Origin: Kineococcus rhizosphaerae
GTDB taxonomy: Bacteria > Actinomycetota > Actinomycetes > Actinomycetales > Kineococcaceae
Assembly: GCF_003002055.1 (NCBI RefSeq)
Contig: NZ_PVZF01000004.1
Coordinates: 62,001 to 126,000 of the forward strand
Length of the DNA stretch: 64,000 nucleotides
Direction of reading: 5' to 3'
Shown: positions 1 to 9,631 of the stretch, piece after piece
Position numbering within the stretch: the stretch's first letter is position 1
How the letters are laid out: each line of letters opens with the position of its first letter
Notes under the pieces: generated by a model
The model's database searches: none
The model's input: the letters and a program-made list of their open reading frames with translations, nothing else
Told to the model about the DNA's origin: nothing
Translations under genes and position numbers: made by a program

Positions 1-905
1 TGGTCGGCGACCGCCCGGCGCAGGCACTCCAGTTTCACGAGCGTTCCCAGCCGGTGCCCGCGGTGCTCCGCGACGACGAGGGTGTCCAGCTGGATCAGCC
101 GCTCGGGCTCGTCGTCGGAGACGACGAGCACCGTGTACGCCACGAGCTGCCCACCACCGTCGGCGGCCACCGCGACCCACTGGCGGCGGCCCTGCGCGGC
201 CCGCTCGGCCTCGACCTCGCGGACGCGGGCGCCGTCCCACACCTCCGGTTCGACGGTGAGGTCGTCCCGGGGCACGTCGGTGCTCATGCGGGCGTTCAGC
301 CGCGCCAGCGCCTCCAGGTCCTCCTCGGGGACCGGTCCCGCCCAGCTGCGGACCGCGTACCCCGCGGCGTGCGCGCGGGCGTCGGACTCCAGGGCGGCCA
401 GCCTCGTCGGGGGGACCGGCAGCGGCAGCTGCCGGCGCGCCGCCAGCTGGCCCCGGATGAACCCCCGGCGGCGCGCGGCGACCGACCCCGGCCAGCGGGT
501 CTCGTCCACGGCCGCCGGCCGGTCGACGCTGACGCGCACCGACGTGCGCCCCGCCGCCGCGACCACGTCCAGCGCGTGCGAGAGCAGGGCCGTGCCGACG
601 CCGCGGCGCCGGTGGGCGGGGTGCACGACGACGTTCACCCACGCGACGTGGGTGTTGTCCCGCAGGTAGAGCTCGACCTCGGCGACCGCGACGGGTTCGC
701 CGTGCTCCAGGGCCAGGACGTGGTGCCTGAGCTGCTCGGTGCTGCCCCGCTCCAGCGCCGCCCGCAGCTCACCCCGCCGCCACGTCGAGGGGTCGTCCCG
801 GCCGACCGCCTCGCCCGCGGCGAGGACGTCGTACCAGGGGTCGAACCACCGCCGCGCCCAGTCGCGGCGGTCGGGTGCGGCGTTGGTGGTGCCGGTGAAC
901 TCCAC
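1..905 (-). CDS. Double-domain GNAT family N-acetyltransferase, C-terminus cut by window edge
   Basis: The minus-strand frame is open from a GTG at 905 to the window edge, giving about 301 residues. Two GNAT acetyl-CoA-binding signatures are visible: HRRRGVGTALL in the first half and HRGHRLGTLVK near the truncated end, so this is a tandem-GNAT protein expected to transfer an acetyl group from acetyl-CoA to an unknown amine. It begins 25 bases after the glmM stop in the same direction and may be co-transcribed with it. No convincing ribosome binding site precedes the GTG, so the start is uncertain. The substrate cannot be told from the sequence. Confidence 0.8.
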   Translation of the reverse strand, partial: MEFTGTTNAAPDRRDWARRWFDPWYDVLAAGEAVGRDDPSTWRRGELRAALERGSTEQLRHHVLALEHGEPVAVAEVELYLRDNTHVAWVNVVVHPAHRRRGVGTALLSHALDVVAAAGRTSVRVSVDRPAAVDETRWPGSVAARRRGFIRGQLAARRQLPLPVPPTRLAALESDARAHAAGYAVRSWAGPVPEEDLEALARLNARMSTDVPRDDLTVEPEVWDGARVREVEAERAAQGRRQWVAVAADGGGQLVAYTVLVVSDDEPERLIQLDTLVVAEHRGHRLGTLVKLECLRRAVAD

Positions 906-930
906 CGGACCAGTCAGGCAGAACCGCCCG

Positions 931-2295
931 TCACAGCGCCAGTCGTTTGAGGACGACCCCGGCCAGCCGGTCGGCCACGGCCTGCGCGTGCTCGGTGTGG
1001 GCGGCCTCGACCATGACCCGCACGAGCGGTTCGGTCCCGCTGGGGCGCAGCAGGACCCGGCCGGTCTCGCCCAGCTCGCGCTCGGCGTCGGCGACGGCCG
1101 CCAGGAGGTCCTCGTCGCTGCCCGCGCGGGACTTGTCGACCCCGCGCACGTTGACGAGCACCTGCGGCAGCCGCTCGACGACGCCGGCGAGGTCGGCCAG
1201 GCCGCGGCCCGTCTCGGCCATCCGGGCCAGGAGCTGCAGACCCGTCAGGACGCCGTCGCCCGTGGTCGCGTGCGCTGGCAGGACGACGTGGCCGCTCTGC
1301 TCGCCGCCGATGCTCCAGCGCCCGGCGTTCAGCGCCTCCAGGACGTAGCGGTCCCCGACGCCCGTCTCGACCACCGTCACGCCCTCGCGCTGCATGGCGA
1401 GCTTGAGCCCGAGGTTGCTCATGACGGTGGCGACCAGGGTGTCCTCGACGAGCTGACCGCGCTCACGCAGACCCAGGGCGAGGACGGCCATGATCTGGTC
1501 GCCGTCGACGGTGTCGCCCGCGGCGTCCACCGCCAGGCACCGGTCGGCGTCGCCGTCGTGGGCGATGCCGACGTCGGCGCCGTGCGTCACGACCGCCGCG
1601 CTGACCGGGCCGAGGTGGGTCGACCCGCAGCCGTCGTTGATGTTCAGGCCGTCGGGGGCCGCGTACAGCGTCGTCACCCGGGCGCCCGCCTCCCGCAGGA
1701 CGCGCGGGGAGATCGCGCTGGCCGCGCCGTTGGCGCAGTCGACGACGACGTGCAGGCCCTTCAGCGACCCCGGTCCGCCCGGCAGCGTCGACAGCAGGTG
1801 CTCGACGTAGGTGTCCTGGGCGTCCTGCTCGACGTCCGGCCCGGCGTGCAGCCGCCCGACCCCGGCTCCCGTGGGCCGGCGCGCGTCGCGGGCGCCGAAC
1901 GCGGCCTCGATGCGGTCCTCGACGTCGTCGGGCAGCTTCGTGCCGCCCCGGGCGAAGATCTTCAGCCCGTTGTCCGGCATGGCGTTGTGCGAGGCGGACA
2001 GCATCACGCCGAAGTCCGCGCCGGAGGTCGCGACCAGGTGGGCCAGGGCCGGGGTCGGCACCACCCCCAGGTGGAGGACGTCGACCCCCGAACTGGCCAG
2101 GCCGGCCACGACCGCCGCGGTCAGGAACTCCCCCGAGGCGCGCGGGTCACGGGCGACCAGGGCCCGCGGCCGCGCCGCTGCGCCCCCGCCGTCGAGGACG
2201 GTCGCCGCGGCAGCGGCCAGCCCCAACGCCATCTCGGCGGTCAGGTCGACGTTCGCCAGCCCCCGCACCCCGTCGGTCCCGAACAGCCGCCCCAC
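931..2295 (-). CDS. glmM: Phosphoglucosamine mutase GlmM
   Basis: Cytoplasmic enzyme that converts glucosamine-6-phosphate to glucosamine-1-phosphate for UDP-GlcNAc and hence peptidoglycan synthesis. The 454 residues match the family length. Visible marks are the N-terminal [11 protein letters not shown], the phosphoserine loop SASHN at about residues 100-104, the metal-binding DGDADR in the middle, and the C-terminal phosphate-binding RPSGTEP. It lies downstream of rplM-rpsI, the usual actinobacterial neighbourhood, but a strong hairpin separates it from rpsI, so expression by readthrough or from its own promoter is likely. Confidence 0.96.
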   Translation of the reverse strand: MGRLFGTDGVRGLANVDLTAEMALGLAAAAATVLDGGGAAARPRALVARDPRASGEFLTAAVVAGLASSGVDVLHLGVVPTPALAHLVATSGADFGVMLSASHNAMPDNGLKIFARGGTKLPDDVEDRIEAAFGARDARRPTGAGVGRLHAGPDVEQDAQDTYVEHLLSTLPGGPGSLKGLHVVVDCANGAASAISPRVLREAGARVTTLYAAPDGLNINDGCGSTHLGPVSAAVVTHGADVGIAHDGDADRCLAVDAAGDTVDGDQIMAVLALGLRERGQLVEDTLVATVMSNLGLKLAMQREGVTVVETGVGDRYVLEALNAGRWSIGGEQSGHVVLPAHATTGDGVLTGLQLLARMAETGRGLADLAGVVERLPQVLVNVRGVDKSRAGSDEDLLAAVADAERELGETGRVLLRPSGTEPLVRVMVEAAHTEHAQAVADRLAGVVLKRLAL

Positions 2296-2340
2296 CCTGT
2301 GTTCCTCTCCCCCACTCGGCCGAACCCGGCCCCAGACACC

Positions 2341-2374
2341 ACGACGGCCCCGGGAGGTGTCCCGGGGCCGTCGT
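2341..2374 (-). terminator. Intrinsic terminator after rpsI
   Basis: A perfect 15 bp inverted repeat (2341-2355 with 2360-2374) with a 4-base loop lies 26 bases beyond the rpsI stop on the minus strand. It has no clear U-tract, as is common in high-GC actinobacteria. Confidence 0.8.
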
Positions 2375-2400
2375 GACGGTACTCGCTGCGGTGCGCTGGA

Positions 2401-2901
2401 TCAGCGCTTGCTGAACTGCGGCGCCTTGCGGGCCTTCTTCAGACCGGCCTTCTTGCGCTCGATGGCGCGCGGGTCGCGGGTCAGGAAGCCGGCCTTCTTC
2501 AGGGACGGGCGGTTCGCCTCGAGGTCCACGGCGTTCAGCGCGCGGGCCACGCCCAGGCGCAGCGCACCGGCCTGGCCGGAGGAGCCACCGCCGTGGATGC
2601 GGGCGATGACGTCGAACGAACCCTCGAGCGCGGTGACGCGGAACGGCTCGTTGACGAGCTGCTGGTGCACCTTGTTCGGGAAGTAGTCGTCCAGGTCGCG
2701 GCCGTTGATCTTCCACTGGCCGGAGCCGGGGACGATGCGGACGCGGGCGACGGCCTCCTTGCGGCGGCCGGTGGCCCCGCCGGGGGCGATGATGCTGTTG
2801 CCGCCGGTGGCCGGGGCGGACGATTCCGACGTGTAGGACCCGTCGAACTCGTCGGTCTCGGTGATGTCCTCGACGACGTCTTCAGTCGTGTACTCGCTCA
2901 C
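2401..2901 (-). CDS. rpsI: 30S ribosomal protein S9
   Basis: Small-subunit protein whose C-terminal tail reaches the P-site. The 166 residues carry an acidic N-terminal extension of roughly 40 residues, then the S9 core with [11 protein letters not shown] and [15 protein letters not shown], ending in the basic QFSKR that contacts tRNA. Actinobacterial S9 proteins often have such an extension. It follows rplM by 38 bases, the conserved L13-S9 pair. Confidence 0.97.
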   Translation of the reverse strand: MSEYTTEDVVEDITETDEFDGSYTSESSAPATGGNSIIAPGGATGRRKEAVARVRIVPGSGQWKINGRDLDDYFPNKVHQQLVNEPFRVTALEGSFDVIARIHGGGSSGQAGALRLGVARALNAVDLEANRPSLKKAGFLTRDPRAIERKKAGLKKARKAPQFSKR

Positions 2902-2939
2902 GATGCTCCTCGTTCAGTTCGCCGTGTGGGTGCCGCGGC

Positions 2940-3383
2940 TCACTGCGCGACCTGGGTGATCGTGAAGGGCACGGGCTGCTGCGCGCCGTGCGGGTGCTCC
3001 GGGCCGGCGTAGACCTTGAGCTTGCTCAGGACCTGACGGCCGAGGGCGTTCTTGGGGATCATGCCGCGGATGGCCTTCTCGACGGCCTTCTCCGGGTTCT
3101 TGTCGAGCAGCTCGACGTAGGAGGTGGCCTTGAGGCCGCCCGGGTAGCCCGAGTGGCGGTAGGCGACCTTCTGCTCGCGCTTGGAGCCGGTCAGGGCCAC
3201 CTTGGAGGCGTTGACGATGATGACGTAGTCGCCACCGTCGACGTGCGGGGCGAACGTCGCCTTGTGCTTGCCTCGCAGGAGGGTCGCGGCCTGGACGGCC
3301 AGACGGCCCAGAACGACGTCCTCCGCGTCGATGACGAGCCAGCGGCGGTCGATGTCGCCCGGCTTCGGGGTGAACGTGCGCAC
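2940..3383 (-). CDS. rplM: 50S ribosomal protein L13
   Basis: Early-assembly large-subunit protein. I place the start at a GTG ([15 protein letters not shown]) at 3383, giving 147 residues, the normal length; a GAGGAG sequence sits about 14-19 bases upstream. A longer in-frame ATG at 3476 would add 31 non-conserved residues. Core motifs ID..D.VLGRLA and the [10 protein letters not shown] region are present. It is first in an operon with rpsI, with a readable promoter at 3499-3528. Confidence 0.96.
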   Translation of the reverse strand: MRTFTPKPGDIDRRWLVIDAEDVVLGRLAVQAATLLRGKHKATFAPHVDGGDYVIIVNASKVALTGSKREQKVAYRHSGYPGGLKATSYVELLDKNPEKAVEKAIRGMIPKNALGRQVLSKLKVYAGPEHPHGAQQPVPFTITQVAQ

Positions 3384-3498
3384 GGGGGTTGCCCATCTCC
3401 TCGAGACGAATTGCGGACTGGGCCCGCGCTCGAGTCCTCCGGCGCCGGGAGAATCCGGCACGTGTTCGGGAGGCACTGCGTGGGCACAACGACCCCTG

Positions 3499-3528
3499 AC
3501 GTTACCCGCCGGTCGCCGGGTGGGTCAA
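3499..3528 (-). promoter_or_regulatory. Promoter of rplM-rpsI
   Basis: On the minus strand a TTGACC -35 (3523-3528) and a TAACGT -10 (3499-3504) are separated by 18 bases. The predicted start near 3491 leaves an untranslated leader of about 108 bases. The -35 context CGTTTTGACC and the spacer end GGCGGG recur in the rpsL promoter. Confidence 0.7.
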
Positions 3529-3546
3529 AACGGCGGCGGGACCGGG

Positions 3547-5244
3547 TCAGCGCACCCGCTCGACGCGGGTGACGTCCCACACCGGCTCCGGCGTCTCGAC
3601 CACCCGCCCGTCCTCACCGAAGAGCAGGAACCGGTCGAAGCCGCGCGCGAACCACCGGTCGTGGGTCACGGCCACGACCGTGCCCTCGAACGCCTCCAGC
3701 GCCTGCTCCAGCGCCTCCGCCGAGTGCAGGTCGAGGTTGTCGGTGGGCTCGTCCAGGAGCAGCAGGGTCGCCCCGGACAGCTCCAGGAGCAGGATCTGCA
3801 GGCGCGCCTGCTGCCCCCCGGACAGGTGCTCGAACAGCTGCTCGGCGGCCGCGGACAGCCCGTAGCGGTCCAGGGCCCGTCCCGCGGCCTCGCGGTCCAG
3901 CCCGTCGCGGTGGGAGTTGCCCCGGTGCAGGACGTCGAGCAGCGTGCGGCCCACCAGCGCGGGCTGCTCGTGGGTCTGGGCGAACCAGCCCGGCCGCACG
4001 CGCGCGCCCAGCCGCACGGACCCGGTGTGCCGCACGGGGTCGGGCACGTGCTCGTCGACGGGCAGGTGCTCGCGGTCGGGGTCGGTGCCGCCGGCGGCCA
4101 GCAGCCGCAGGAAGTGCGACTTGCCGGACCCGTTGGCCCCCAGGACGGCGACCCGGTCCCCCAGCCACAGCTCGGCGTCGAAGGGTTCCATCAGGCCCGT
4201 CAGCTCCAGGCCCTCCACCACGACGGCCCGCTTGCCGGTCCGCCCCCCGCGCAACCGCATCCGCACGTCCTGGGCCGCGGGCGGGGCCTGCGGCGGGCCG
4301 GCCTCCTCGAACTTGGCCAGCCGGGTCTGGGCGGCGGCGTAGCGCGAGGCCATGCCGTCGTTGAACTTCGACTTCTCCCGCAGGGTGACCACGAGGGTCC
4401 GCAGCTTGACGCGTTCCTCGTCCCAGCGCCGGCGCAGCTCCTCGAGGCGTTCGCCGCGGGCCTGCCGGGCGGCGCCGTAGTCGGCGAACGAACCGCCGTG
4501 CGTCCAGGCGACCGCGCCCAGCGCCCCCGGCTCCAGCGTCACGATCCGGTCGGCGGCCGCCGCCAGCAGCTCGCGGTCGTGGCTGACGAGCAGCACCGAC
4601 TTGGACGTGGCCCGCAGCTGCTCCTCCAGCCAGCGCTTGCCCGGGACGTCGAGGTAGTTGTCGGGCTCGTCGAGCAGCAGGACGCCCTCGGGCCCGCGCA
4701 GCAGGGCCTCCAGGACCAGGCGCTTCTGCTCCCCGCCGGACAGGGTCCGCACCAGGCGGTGCCGGCAGGAGTCGAAGGACACCCCCAGGGCGGCGTGCGT
4801 GCACTCGTCCCAGACGACCTCCTGCTCGTAGCCGCCGGCGTCGCCGAAGTCGGCCAGGGCCTGGGCGTAGCGCAGCTGGGAGCGCTCGGAGTCCTGCTCG
4901 ATCATCGCCGTCTCGGCCTCCTCGACGGCGAGGAAGGCCTTGCGCAGCGGCTCGGGGGCCACCGAGGCCAGCAGGTCCGCGACGGTCGTCTCGTCGCGCA
5001 CCGAGCCCACGAACTGGCGCATGACGCCGAGCCCGCCGCTGCGGGCGACCGCCCCCTCCTGGACCGGCTCGTCGCCGGCGATGAGCCGCAGCAGCGTCGT
5101 CTTGCCCGTCCCGTTGGGGCCGACGAGGGCGGTCGTGCGCCCGTCGGCGACCCGGAAGGCGATCTCGTTCAGCAGGGGGCGCCCGTCGGGCAGCTCGTGG
5201 GACAGCCCCGAGACGTCGACGTGCCCACCGTTGGTTCCAGCCAC
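3547..5244 (-). CDS. ABC-F family ATPase (duplicated ATP-binding cassettes, no membrane part)
   Basis: A 565-residue soluble protein with two ABC cassettes. The first has Walker A GPNGTGKTT at about 42-50, signature LSGGEQKR at about 168-175 and Walker B LLLDEPDNYLD; the second has GANGSGKS, LSGGQQARLQ and LLLLDEPTDNLD. No transmembrane segment is seen, and a charged linker of about 80 residues joins the cassettes. This is the ABC-F layout; members act on the ribosome as translation factors, and some protect it from antibiotics. The first Walker B reads DEPDNYLD instead of the common DEPTNHLD. Start is GTG with a weak ribosome site. It lies 25 bases after a sixA-like gene. Whether it is a housekeeping or a resistance member cannot be told here. 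Confidence 0.88.
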   Translation of the reverse strand: MAGTNGGHVDVSGLSHELPDGRPLLNEIAFRVADGRTTALVGPNGTGKTTLLRLIAGDEPVQEGAVARSGGLGVMRQFVGSVRDETTVADLLASVAPEPLRKAFLAVEEAETAMIEQDSERSQLRYAQALADFGDAGGYEQEVVWDECTHAALGVSFDSCRHRLVRTLSGGEQKRLVLEALLRGPEGVLLLDEPDNYLDVPGKRWLEEQLRATSKSVLLVSHDRELLAAAADRIVTLEPGALGAVAWTHGGSFADYGAARQARGERLEELRRRWDEERVKLRTLVVTLREKSKFNDGMASRYAAAQTRLAKFEEAGPPQAPPAAQDVRMRLRGGRTGKRAVVVEGLELTGLMEPFDAELWLGDRVAVLGANGSGKSHFLRLLAAGGTDPDREHLPVDEHVPDPVRHTGSVRLGARVRPGWFAQTHEQPALVGRTLLDVLHRGNSHRDGLDREAAGRALDRYGLSAAAEQLFEHLSGGQQARLQILLLELSGATLLLLDEPTDNLDLHSAEALEQALEAFEGTVVAVTHDRWFARGFDRFLLFGEDGRVVETPEPVWDVTRVERVR

Positions 5245-5269
5245 GGGGGGCCAGTCTGCCGTGCGCGGG

Positions 5270-5779
5270 CTACTCCTCGCCCCCGGTTTCCGCGCGGGCG
5301 GTGTGCAGGACGCGCAGCGAGGCGCTGGTGGAGTCGACGTCGGCCCACTCGCCCTCGACGTCCAGGACGGCGATGCCGGACGTGCGCAGCTGCGCGACCT
5401 CCCCCGTGAGGGACTCGACCAGGGCGCTCGCGCCCGGGTTGTGGGCGACCAGGACGACCGTGGCGTCGGCGGTCTCGGTGTCCAGGCCGCGCACGATGCG
5501 CAGCAGGTCCCCCAGGGAGGCCTCGTAGAGGCGCTCCTCGTCCACGACGACGGGGGTGGCGCCCCAGCCGTCGAGGAGCCGCGCGGTGGTCTCCTCCGTG
5601 CGCCGGGCCGGGGAGGTCAGCAGCAGGTCGCACCCCCCGACGTTCTCGGCCAGCCACCGGCCCGCCTCGACGGCGTCGGCCCTGCCGCGCTCGGCCAGGG
5701 GGCGGGCGATGTCCTGCAGTCCGACGGGCGAGTCCGCTTTCGCGTGGCGGACGACGACGAGCGTGGGCACGGTCCCCAA
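5270..5779 (-). CDS. SixA-like histidine phosphatase
   Basis: A 169-residue histidine-phosphatase-superfamily protein. The catalytic RHAKA motif is near residue 11-15 (VVVRHAKADSP); LLTSPARRTEET supplies the second arginine region and VAHNP the second catalytic histidine. The size and the RHAKA form resemble the SixA branch, known for removing phosphate from phosphohistidine, but the target is unknown here. It is immediately upstream of the ABC-F gene and probably shares its transcript. Confidence 0.85.
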   Translation of the reverse strand: MGTVPTLVVVRHAKADSPVGLQDIARPLAERGRADAVEAGRWLAENVGGCDLLLTSPARRTEETTARLLDGWGATPVVVDEERLYEASLGDLLRIVRGLDTETADATVVLVAHNPGASALVESLTGEVAQLRTSGIAVLDVEGEWADVDSTSASLRVLHTARAETGGEE

Positions 5780-5832
5780 GACTGCCCCACGGACCGCCGC
5801 CGGGCCGAACCGCCCCTCCCCCGTCCGGCCGA

Positions 5833-5883
5833 AGGCACACCTCCCGCCCTCCCGGGTCCCCCGGGCGGGCGGGAGGTGTGCCT
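5833..5883 (-). terminator. Intrinsic terminator after truA
   Basis: A 16 bp perfect inverted repeat (5833-5848 with 5868-5883) lies about 30 bases past the truA stop, with additional pairing possible inside the loop. It closes the alpha operon before sixA. Confidence 0.85.
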
Positions 5884-5914
5884 CCAGCGGGACCGGGGCG
5901 GGTGGGAAGCAGGG

Positions 5915-6805
5915 TCAGGGCAGGGTGCGGACGGCGCGGGACTGCTCGACGCGGGCGGCCAGGTCGGCGTCGGCGGGGTAGACGACCTCCTCGAGGGTCA
6001 GCCCGTGCGGACCGACGACCACGACCCCGGGGTCGCGCACGCCGCCGTCCTGCACGAGCCTCGGCCAGTCCACGTCGCGCCGGCCGTCGCCGACGGCGAG
6101 GGCCGCCCCAACGAGGGCGCGGACCATGGAGTGGCAGAACGCGTCGGCCTGGACGTCGGCCACGAGCAGGCCGTCGTCGTCGCGGCGCCAGGAGTAGGCC
6201 AGCAGCGTGCGGACCGTCGTGGCGCCCTCGCGGGGCCGGCAGAACGCCGCGAACTCCCGCAGCCCCACGAGGCTGCGCGCGGCGAGGTCCATCGCCTGCA
6301 CGTCGAGCGGGCGGCGGTGGTGCAGGACGTCGAAGCGGCGCAGGGGCGGCACCCCCGCGGGGTCGTCGCTGACCCGGTAGGCGTAGCGGCGGCGCAGGGC
6401 GCCGAAGCGGGCGTCGAAACCGGCCGGGGCGGGGGCGGCGCCGTGGACCCGGACGTCGGGGGCCAGGACGCCCGCCAGGCGCCGCAGGAGCGCCACCGGG
6501 GGCGGGGCGTCGGACCGGCCCGGCAGGGCCCGCCAGAGGGCCTCGGGGACGTCGACGTGGGCCACCTGGCCGCTGGCGTGGACCCCGGCGTCGGTGCGGC
6601 CGGCCACCGTCAGGCGCGGCGGGGGGTCCAGGCGCAGGACGCGCCCCAGCGCGGCGGTCAGCTCGCCCTGGACGGTGCGCAGACCGGGCTGCTCGGCCCA
6701 GCCGGAGAACGCGGTCCCGTCGTAGCCGAGGTCGAGGCGGACGCGGACGAGCCCGCCCTCCCCGGTGGGGAGGACGGGCTCGTCGGTGGGACGGGAGGCG
6801 CTCAG
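5915..6805 (-). CDS. truA: tRNA pseudouridine(38-40) synthase TruA, apparent CTG start
   Basis: Makes pseudouridine at positions 38-40 of tRNA anticodon arms. The catalytic-aspartate motif is GRTDAGVH. Coding similarity continues 66 codons upstream of the first standard start codon (GTG at 6607): [16 protein letters not shown] and TVQGEL are typical TruA N-terminal sequence. No ATG, GTG or TTG occurs in frame between there and well inside rplQ. A CTG at 6805-6803 overlaps the rplQ stop as CTGA, with AAGGA six bases before it, giving 296 residues. I take this CTG as the start, coupled to rplQ translation. Confidence in the gene is high, in the start moderate. Confidence 0.9.
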   Translation of the reverse strand: MSASRPTDEPVLPTGEGGLVRVRLDLGYDGTAFSGWAEQPGLRTVQGELTAALGRVLRLDPPPRLTVAGRTDAGVHASGQVAHVDVPEALWRALPGRSDAPPPVALLRRLAGVLAPDVRVHGAAPAPAGFDARFGALRRRYAYRVSDDPAGVPPLRRFDVLHHRRPLDVQAMDLAARSLVGLREFAAFCRPREGATTVRTLLAYSWRRDDDGLLVADVQADAFCHSMVRALVGAALAVGDGRRDVDWPRLVQDGGVRDPGVVVVGPHGLTLEEVVYPADADLAARVEQSRAVRTLP

Positions 6806-7374
6806 GCCTGGTCCTTCTTCTCGTCCGAGGGGTCGGCCTCGGCGGCGTCGACCTCGACCGCGTCCGAGGTGGTGTCCTCGGCGGGGGTCTCCTCGGTCGC
6901 CTCGGCGGCCGGGGTCTCCTCGGTGGTCGCGGTCTCCTCGACCGGGGCCTGCTCGGCCGCAGCGGTCGCGGCGGTGGCCTGCTCGGCCTCGCGGACGACG
7001 CCCTGCTTGGCGCTGACCGGCTCCATGACGAGCTGGATCACGGCCATGGGGGCGTTGTCGCCCTTGCGGGGACCGATCTTGACGATGCGCGTGTAGCCAC
7101 CGTTGCGCTCGGCCATCGCCGGGGCGATCTCCGTGAAGAGGAAGTGCACGACGGACTTGTCGCGCACGGTCTTCATGACCTGGCGGCGGGAGGCCAGGTC
7201 ACCCTTCTTGGCGATGGAGATGAGCTTCTCCGCGTGCGGACGCAGGCGCTTGGCCTTGGCCTCCGTCGTGGTGATGCTGCGGTGTTCGAAGAGCTGCGTC
7301 GCCAGGTTGGCGAGGATGAGCTTCTCGTGGGCCGGCCCGCCGCCGAGCCGCGGACCCTTGGTGGGGGTGGGCAT
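6802..7374 (-). CDS. rplQ: 50S ribosomal protein L17 with long acidic tail
   Basis: L17 of the large subunit near the exit tunnel. The first ~120 residues are the conserved core ([16 protein letters not shown]-like [11 protein letters not shown]). A tail of about 60 residues rich in Ala, Glu and Thr follows (repeats such as [15 protein letters not shown]), making 190 residues against about 120-130 in most bacteria. It follows rpoA, and its stop overlaps the truA start. Confidence 0.96.
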   Translation of the reverse strand: MPTPTKGPRLGGGPAHEKLILANLATQLFEHRSITTTEAKAKRLRPHAEKLISIAKKGDLASRRQVMKTVRDKSVVHFLFTEIAPAMAERNGGYTRIVKIGPRKGDNAPMAVIQLVMEPVSAKQGVVREAEQATAATAAAEQAPVEETATTEETPAAEATEETPAEDTTSDAVEVDAAEADPSDEKKDQA

Positions 7375-7394
7375 TGTGTTGTCTCCTCGGATGT

Positions 7395-7425
7395 GCCCCT
7401 GCCCCGCGTCAGCGGAGGCGGGGGC
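7395..7425 (-). terminator. Hairpin between rpoA and rplQ (possible attenuator)
   Basis: An imperfect stem of about 9 pairs (7395-7403 with 7417-7425) with a possible extension lies in the 60-base gap between rpoA and rplQ. No U-tract follows. It may only partly reduce readthrough. Confidence 0.4.
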
Positions 7426-7434
7426 TGCGGGTGG

Positions 7435-8448
7435 TCAGAGCTGCTCGTCCTCGGCGAACGACTGGTCGTCGTCCTCGAAGTCGTTGACGACGGCGCTCGG
7501 GTCGAACCCGGGCGGGGAGTCCTTGAGGTGCAGGCCCATGCCGACCAGCTTGGCCTTGACCTCGTCGATGGACTTCTGCCCGAAGTTGCGGATGTCGAGC
7601 AGGTCGGCCTCGCTGCGCGAGACCAGTTCGCCGACGGAGTGGATGCCCTCGCGCTTGAGGCAGTTGTAGGAGCGGACCGTCAGGTCCAGCGCCTCGATCT
7701 CGAGCGCGAGGTCGGCCGCCAGCGCGGCGTCGGTCGGCGAGGGGCCCATGTCGATGCCCTCGGCCTCGACGTTGAGCTCGCGCGCCAGGCCGAACAGCTC
7801 GACCAGGGTCTTGCCGGCGGAGGCGACGGCGTCGCGCGGGGAGATGGCGTGTTTGGTCTCCACGTCCACGACGAGGCGGTCGAAGTCCGTCCGCTGCTCG
7901 ACGCGGGTCGCCTCGACCTTGTACGTCACCTTCAGGACCGGGGAGTAGATCGAGTCGACCGGGATGCGGCCGATCTCCTGCTCGCCGGACTTGTTCTGCG
8001 CGGCCGAGACGTAGCCGCGGCCGCGTTCGACCGTCAGCTCCAGCTCGAGCTTGCCCTTGCCGTTGAGCGTCGCGATGTGCAGGTCGGGGTTGTGGACCTC
8101 GACCCCGGCCGGCGGGGCGATGTCGGCCGCGGTGACCGCGCCCGGGCCCTGCTTGCGCAGGTACATCACGACGGGTTCGTCGTGCTCGGAGGAGACGACG
8201 AGGTTCTTGACGTTGAGGACGATCTCGGTGACGTCCTCCTTCACGCCCGGCACGGACGTGAACTCGTGGAGCACGCCGTCGATCCGCAGGCTGGTGACCG
8301 CCGCGCCCGGGATGGACGACAGCAGGGTCCGGCGCAGCGAGTTGCCGAGCGTGTACCCGAAACCGGGTTCGAGGGGTTCGATGACGAAGCGCGAGCGGTA
8401 CTCGTCGACGACGTCCTCGGTGAGGGTGGGGCGCTGTGCGATCAGCAC
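7435..8448 (-). CDS. rpoA: DNA-directed RNA polymerase alpha subunit
   Basis: Alpha subunit, scaffold for polymerase assembly and binder of upstream promoter DNA and activators. I choose the GTG at 8448 ([15 protein letters not shown]), 337 residues, because AAGGA lies seven bases before it and related proteins start here; an ATG at 8478 would add ten residues without a good ribosome site. The N-terminal domain has [19 protein letters not shown]; the C-terminal domain has [14 protein letters not shown] and [17 protein letters not shown] strong hairpin separates it from rpsK upstream. Confidence 0.97.
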   Translation of the reverse strand: MLIAQRPTLTEDVVDEYRSRFVIEPLEPGFGYTLGNSLRRTLLSSIPGAAVTSLRIDGVLHEFTSVPGVKEDVTEIVLNVKNLVVSSEHDEPVVMYLRKQGPGAVTAADIAPPAGVEVHNPDLHIATLNGKGKLELELTVERGRGYVSAAQNKSGEQEIGRIPVDSIYSPVLKVTYKVEATRVEQRTDFDRLVVDVETKHAISPRDAVASAGKTLVELFGLARELNVEAEGIDMGPSPTDAALAADLALEIEALDLTVRSYNCLKREGIHSVGELVSRSEADLLDIRNFGQKSIDEVKAKLVGMGLHLKDSPPGFDPSAVVNDFEDDDQSFAEDEQL

Positions 8449-8553
8449 GGAGGTTTCCTTCCCGCGGGCGTCCGCCATATGACGCCCCGCACGCCCGTCA
8501 GCATCGGTCCACCGACGGGGTCTGACTCGATCAGAGAACTGGTCCGATCAGGC

Positions 8554-8583
8554 GTCGTCCCGGGCGGGTGGGCCCGGGACGAC
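8554..8583 (-). terminator. Hairpin between rpsK and rpoA
   Basis: A perfect 12 bp stem (8554-8565 with 8572-8583) with a 6-base loop begins 7 bases after the rpsK stop. The 142-base gap here is where rpsD stands in some actinobacteria; nothing resembling rpsD is present. Confidence 0.7.
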
Positions 8584-8590
8584 ACCTTCG

Positions 8591-8998
8591 TCAGACGCGC
8601 CGACGCTTGGGCGGACGGCAGCCGTTGTGCGGGCTGGGGGTGACGTCCTGGATCGCGCCGACCTCGAGGCCCGTGGCCTGCAGGGAGCGGATCGCGGTCT
8701 CGCGGCCCGAACCCGGGCCCTTGACGAAGACGTCGACCTTGCGCATGCCGTGCTCCTGCGCACGACGCGCGGCCGCCTCGGCGGCCATCTGCGCGGCGAA
8801 CGGGGTCGACTTGCGGGACCCCTTGAACCCGACCTGACCGGCCGACGCCCACGCGATGACCGCGCCCGTCGGGTCGGTGATCGAGACGATCGTGTTGTTG
8901 AACGTCGACTTGATGTGCGCGTGGCCGTGCGCGACGTTCTTCTTCTCCTTGCGACGCGGCTTGCGCGTCGCCGTGGCCTGACGGCTCTTGGGAGGCAT
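8591..8998 (-). CDS. rpsK: 30S ribosomal protein S11
   Basis: Platform protein of the small subunit. The 135 residues show a basic N-terminus, then [32 protein letters not shown] and the C-terminal [16 protein letters not shown], all diagnostic for S11. It follows rpsM by 89 bases in the alpha operon. Confidence 0.97.
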   Translation of the reverse strand: MPPKSRQATATRKPRRKEKKNVAHGHAHIKSTFNNTIVSITDPTGAVIAWASAGQVGFKGSRKSTPFAAQMAAEAAARRAQEHGMRKVDVFVKGPGSGRETAIRSLQATGLEVGAIQDVTPSPHNGCRPPKRRRV

Positions 8999-9087
8999 GC
9001 TCTCCGGACTCCTGGTGGACTGCGACGAGTGGCTTCGAGGGCGAACCGGTGGGTTCGCGAGGCGGCCCGGTCAGGACCGCGCACTGC

Positions 9088-9468
9088 TTACTTGCGACCG
9101 GCCTTCTTCTTGCCGGCCACGGTGCGCTTGGGGCCCTTGCGGGTGCGCGCGTTGGTCTTGGTGCGCTGCCCGCGCACGGGCAGGCCGCGACGGTGCCGCA
9201 GGCCCTGGTAGGTGCCGATCTCCACCTTGCGGCGGATGTCGGCGGCCACCTCGCGGCGGAGGTCACCCTCGACGCGGTAGTTGCCCTCGATGTGGTCGCG
9301 CAGGGCGACCAGGTCGTCCTCGGAGAGGTCGCGGACCCGGACGTCCGGGCTCACGCCCGTCGCGGCCAGGGTCTCCTGGGCGCGGGTACGACCGACGCCG
9401 TAGATGTACGTGAGCGCGATCTCCAGCCGCTTCTCGCGGGGGAGGTCGACGCCGACGAGACGTGCCAT
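9088..9468 (-). CDS. rpsM: 30S ribosomal protein S13
   Basis: Head protein that bridges to the 50S subunit and contacts P-site tRNA. The 126 residues begin [21 protein letters not shown] and include [13 protein letters not shown] and the basic tail [15 protein letters not shown]. It stands between rpmJ and rpsK, the standard order. Confidence 0.97.
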   Translation of the reverse strand: MARLVGVDLPREKRLEIALTYIYGVGRTRAQETLAATGVSPDVRVRDLSEDDLVALRDHIEGNYRVEGDLRREVAADIRRKVEIGTYQGLRHRRGLPVRGQRTKTNARTRKGPKRTVAGKKKAGRK

Positions 9469-9631
9469 GCGGGATGGTCCCTCTTCTGTCGCGGAGGTCT
9501 GCCGCAGGACCGGTCCCGCCGTCTCGAGCGGGTCCCCGGCCTCCGACCGGGGGTGTCACCAGCGGTGCTGGCGGGTCCTGCGAATGGGTGGTGCGTCCTT
9601 CGGTGGAGCTGCGGGGGTGCGGACCCCTGCG

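Noticed and set aside
3547-5244. Antibiotic-resistance ABC-F
   Set aside because: No macrolide/lincosamide gene context and no diagnostic linker; family members are mostly of unknown role, so a resistance label is unsupported.
9611-9630. Hairpin directly after rpmJ
   Set aside because: An 8 bp stem with a G-T pair, no U-tract and rpsM just downstream in the same operon; too weak to call a terminator.
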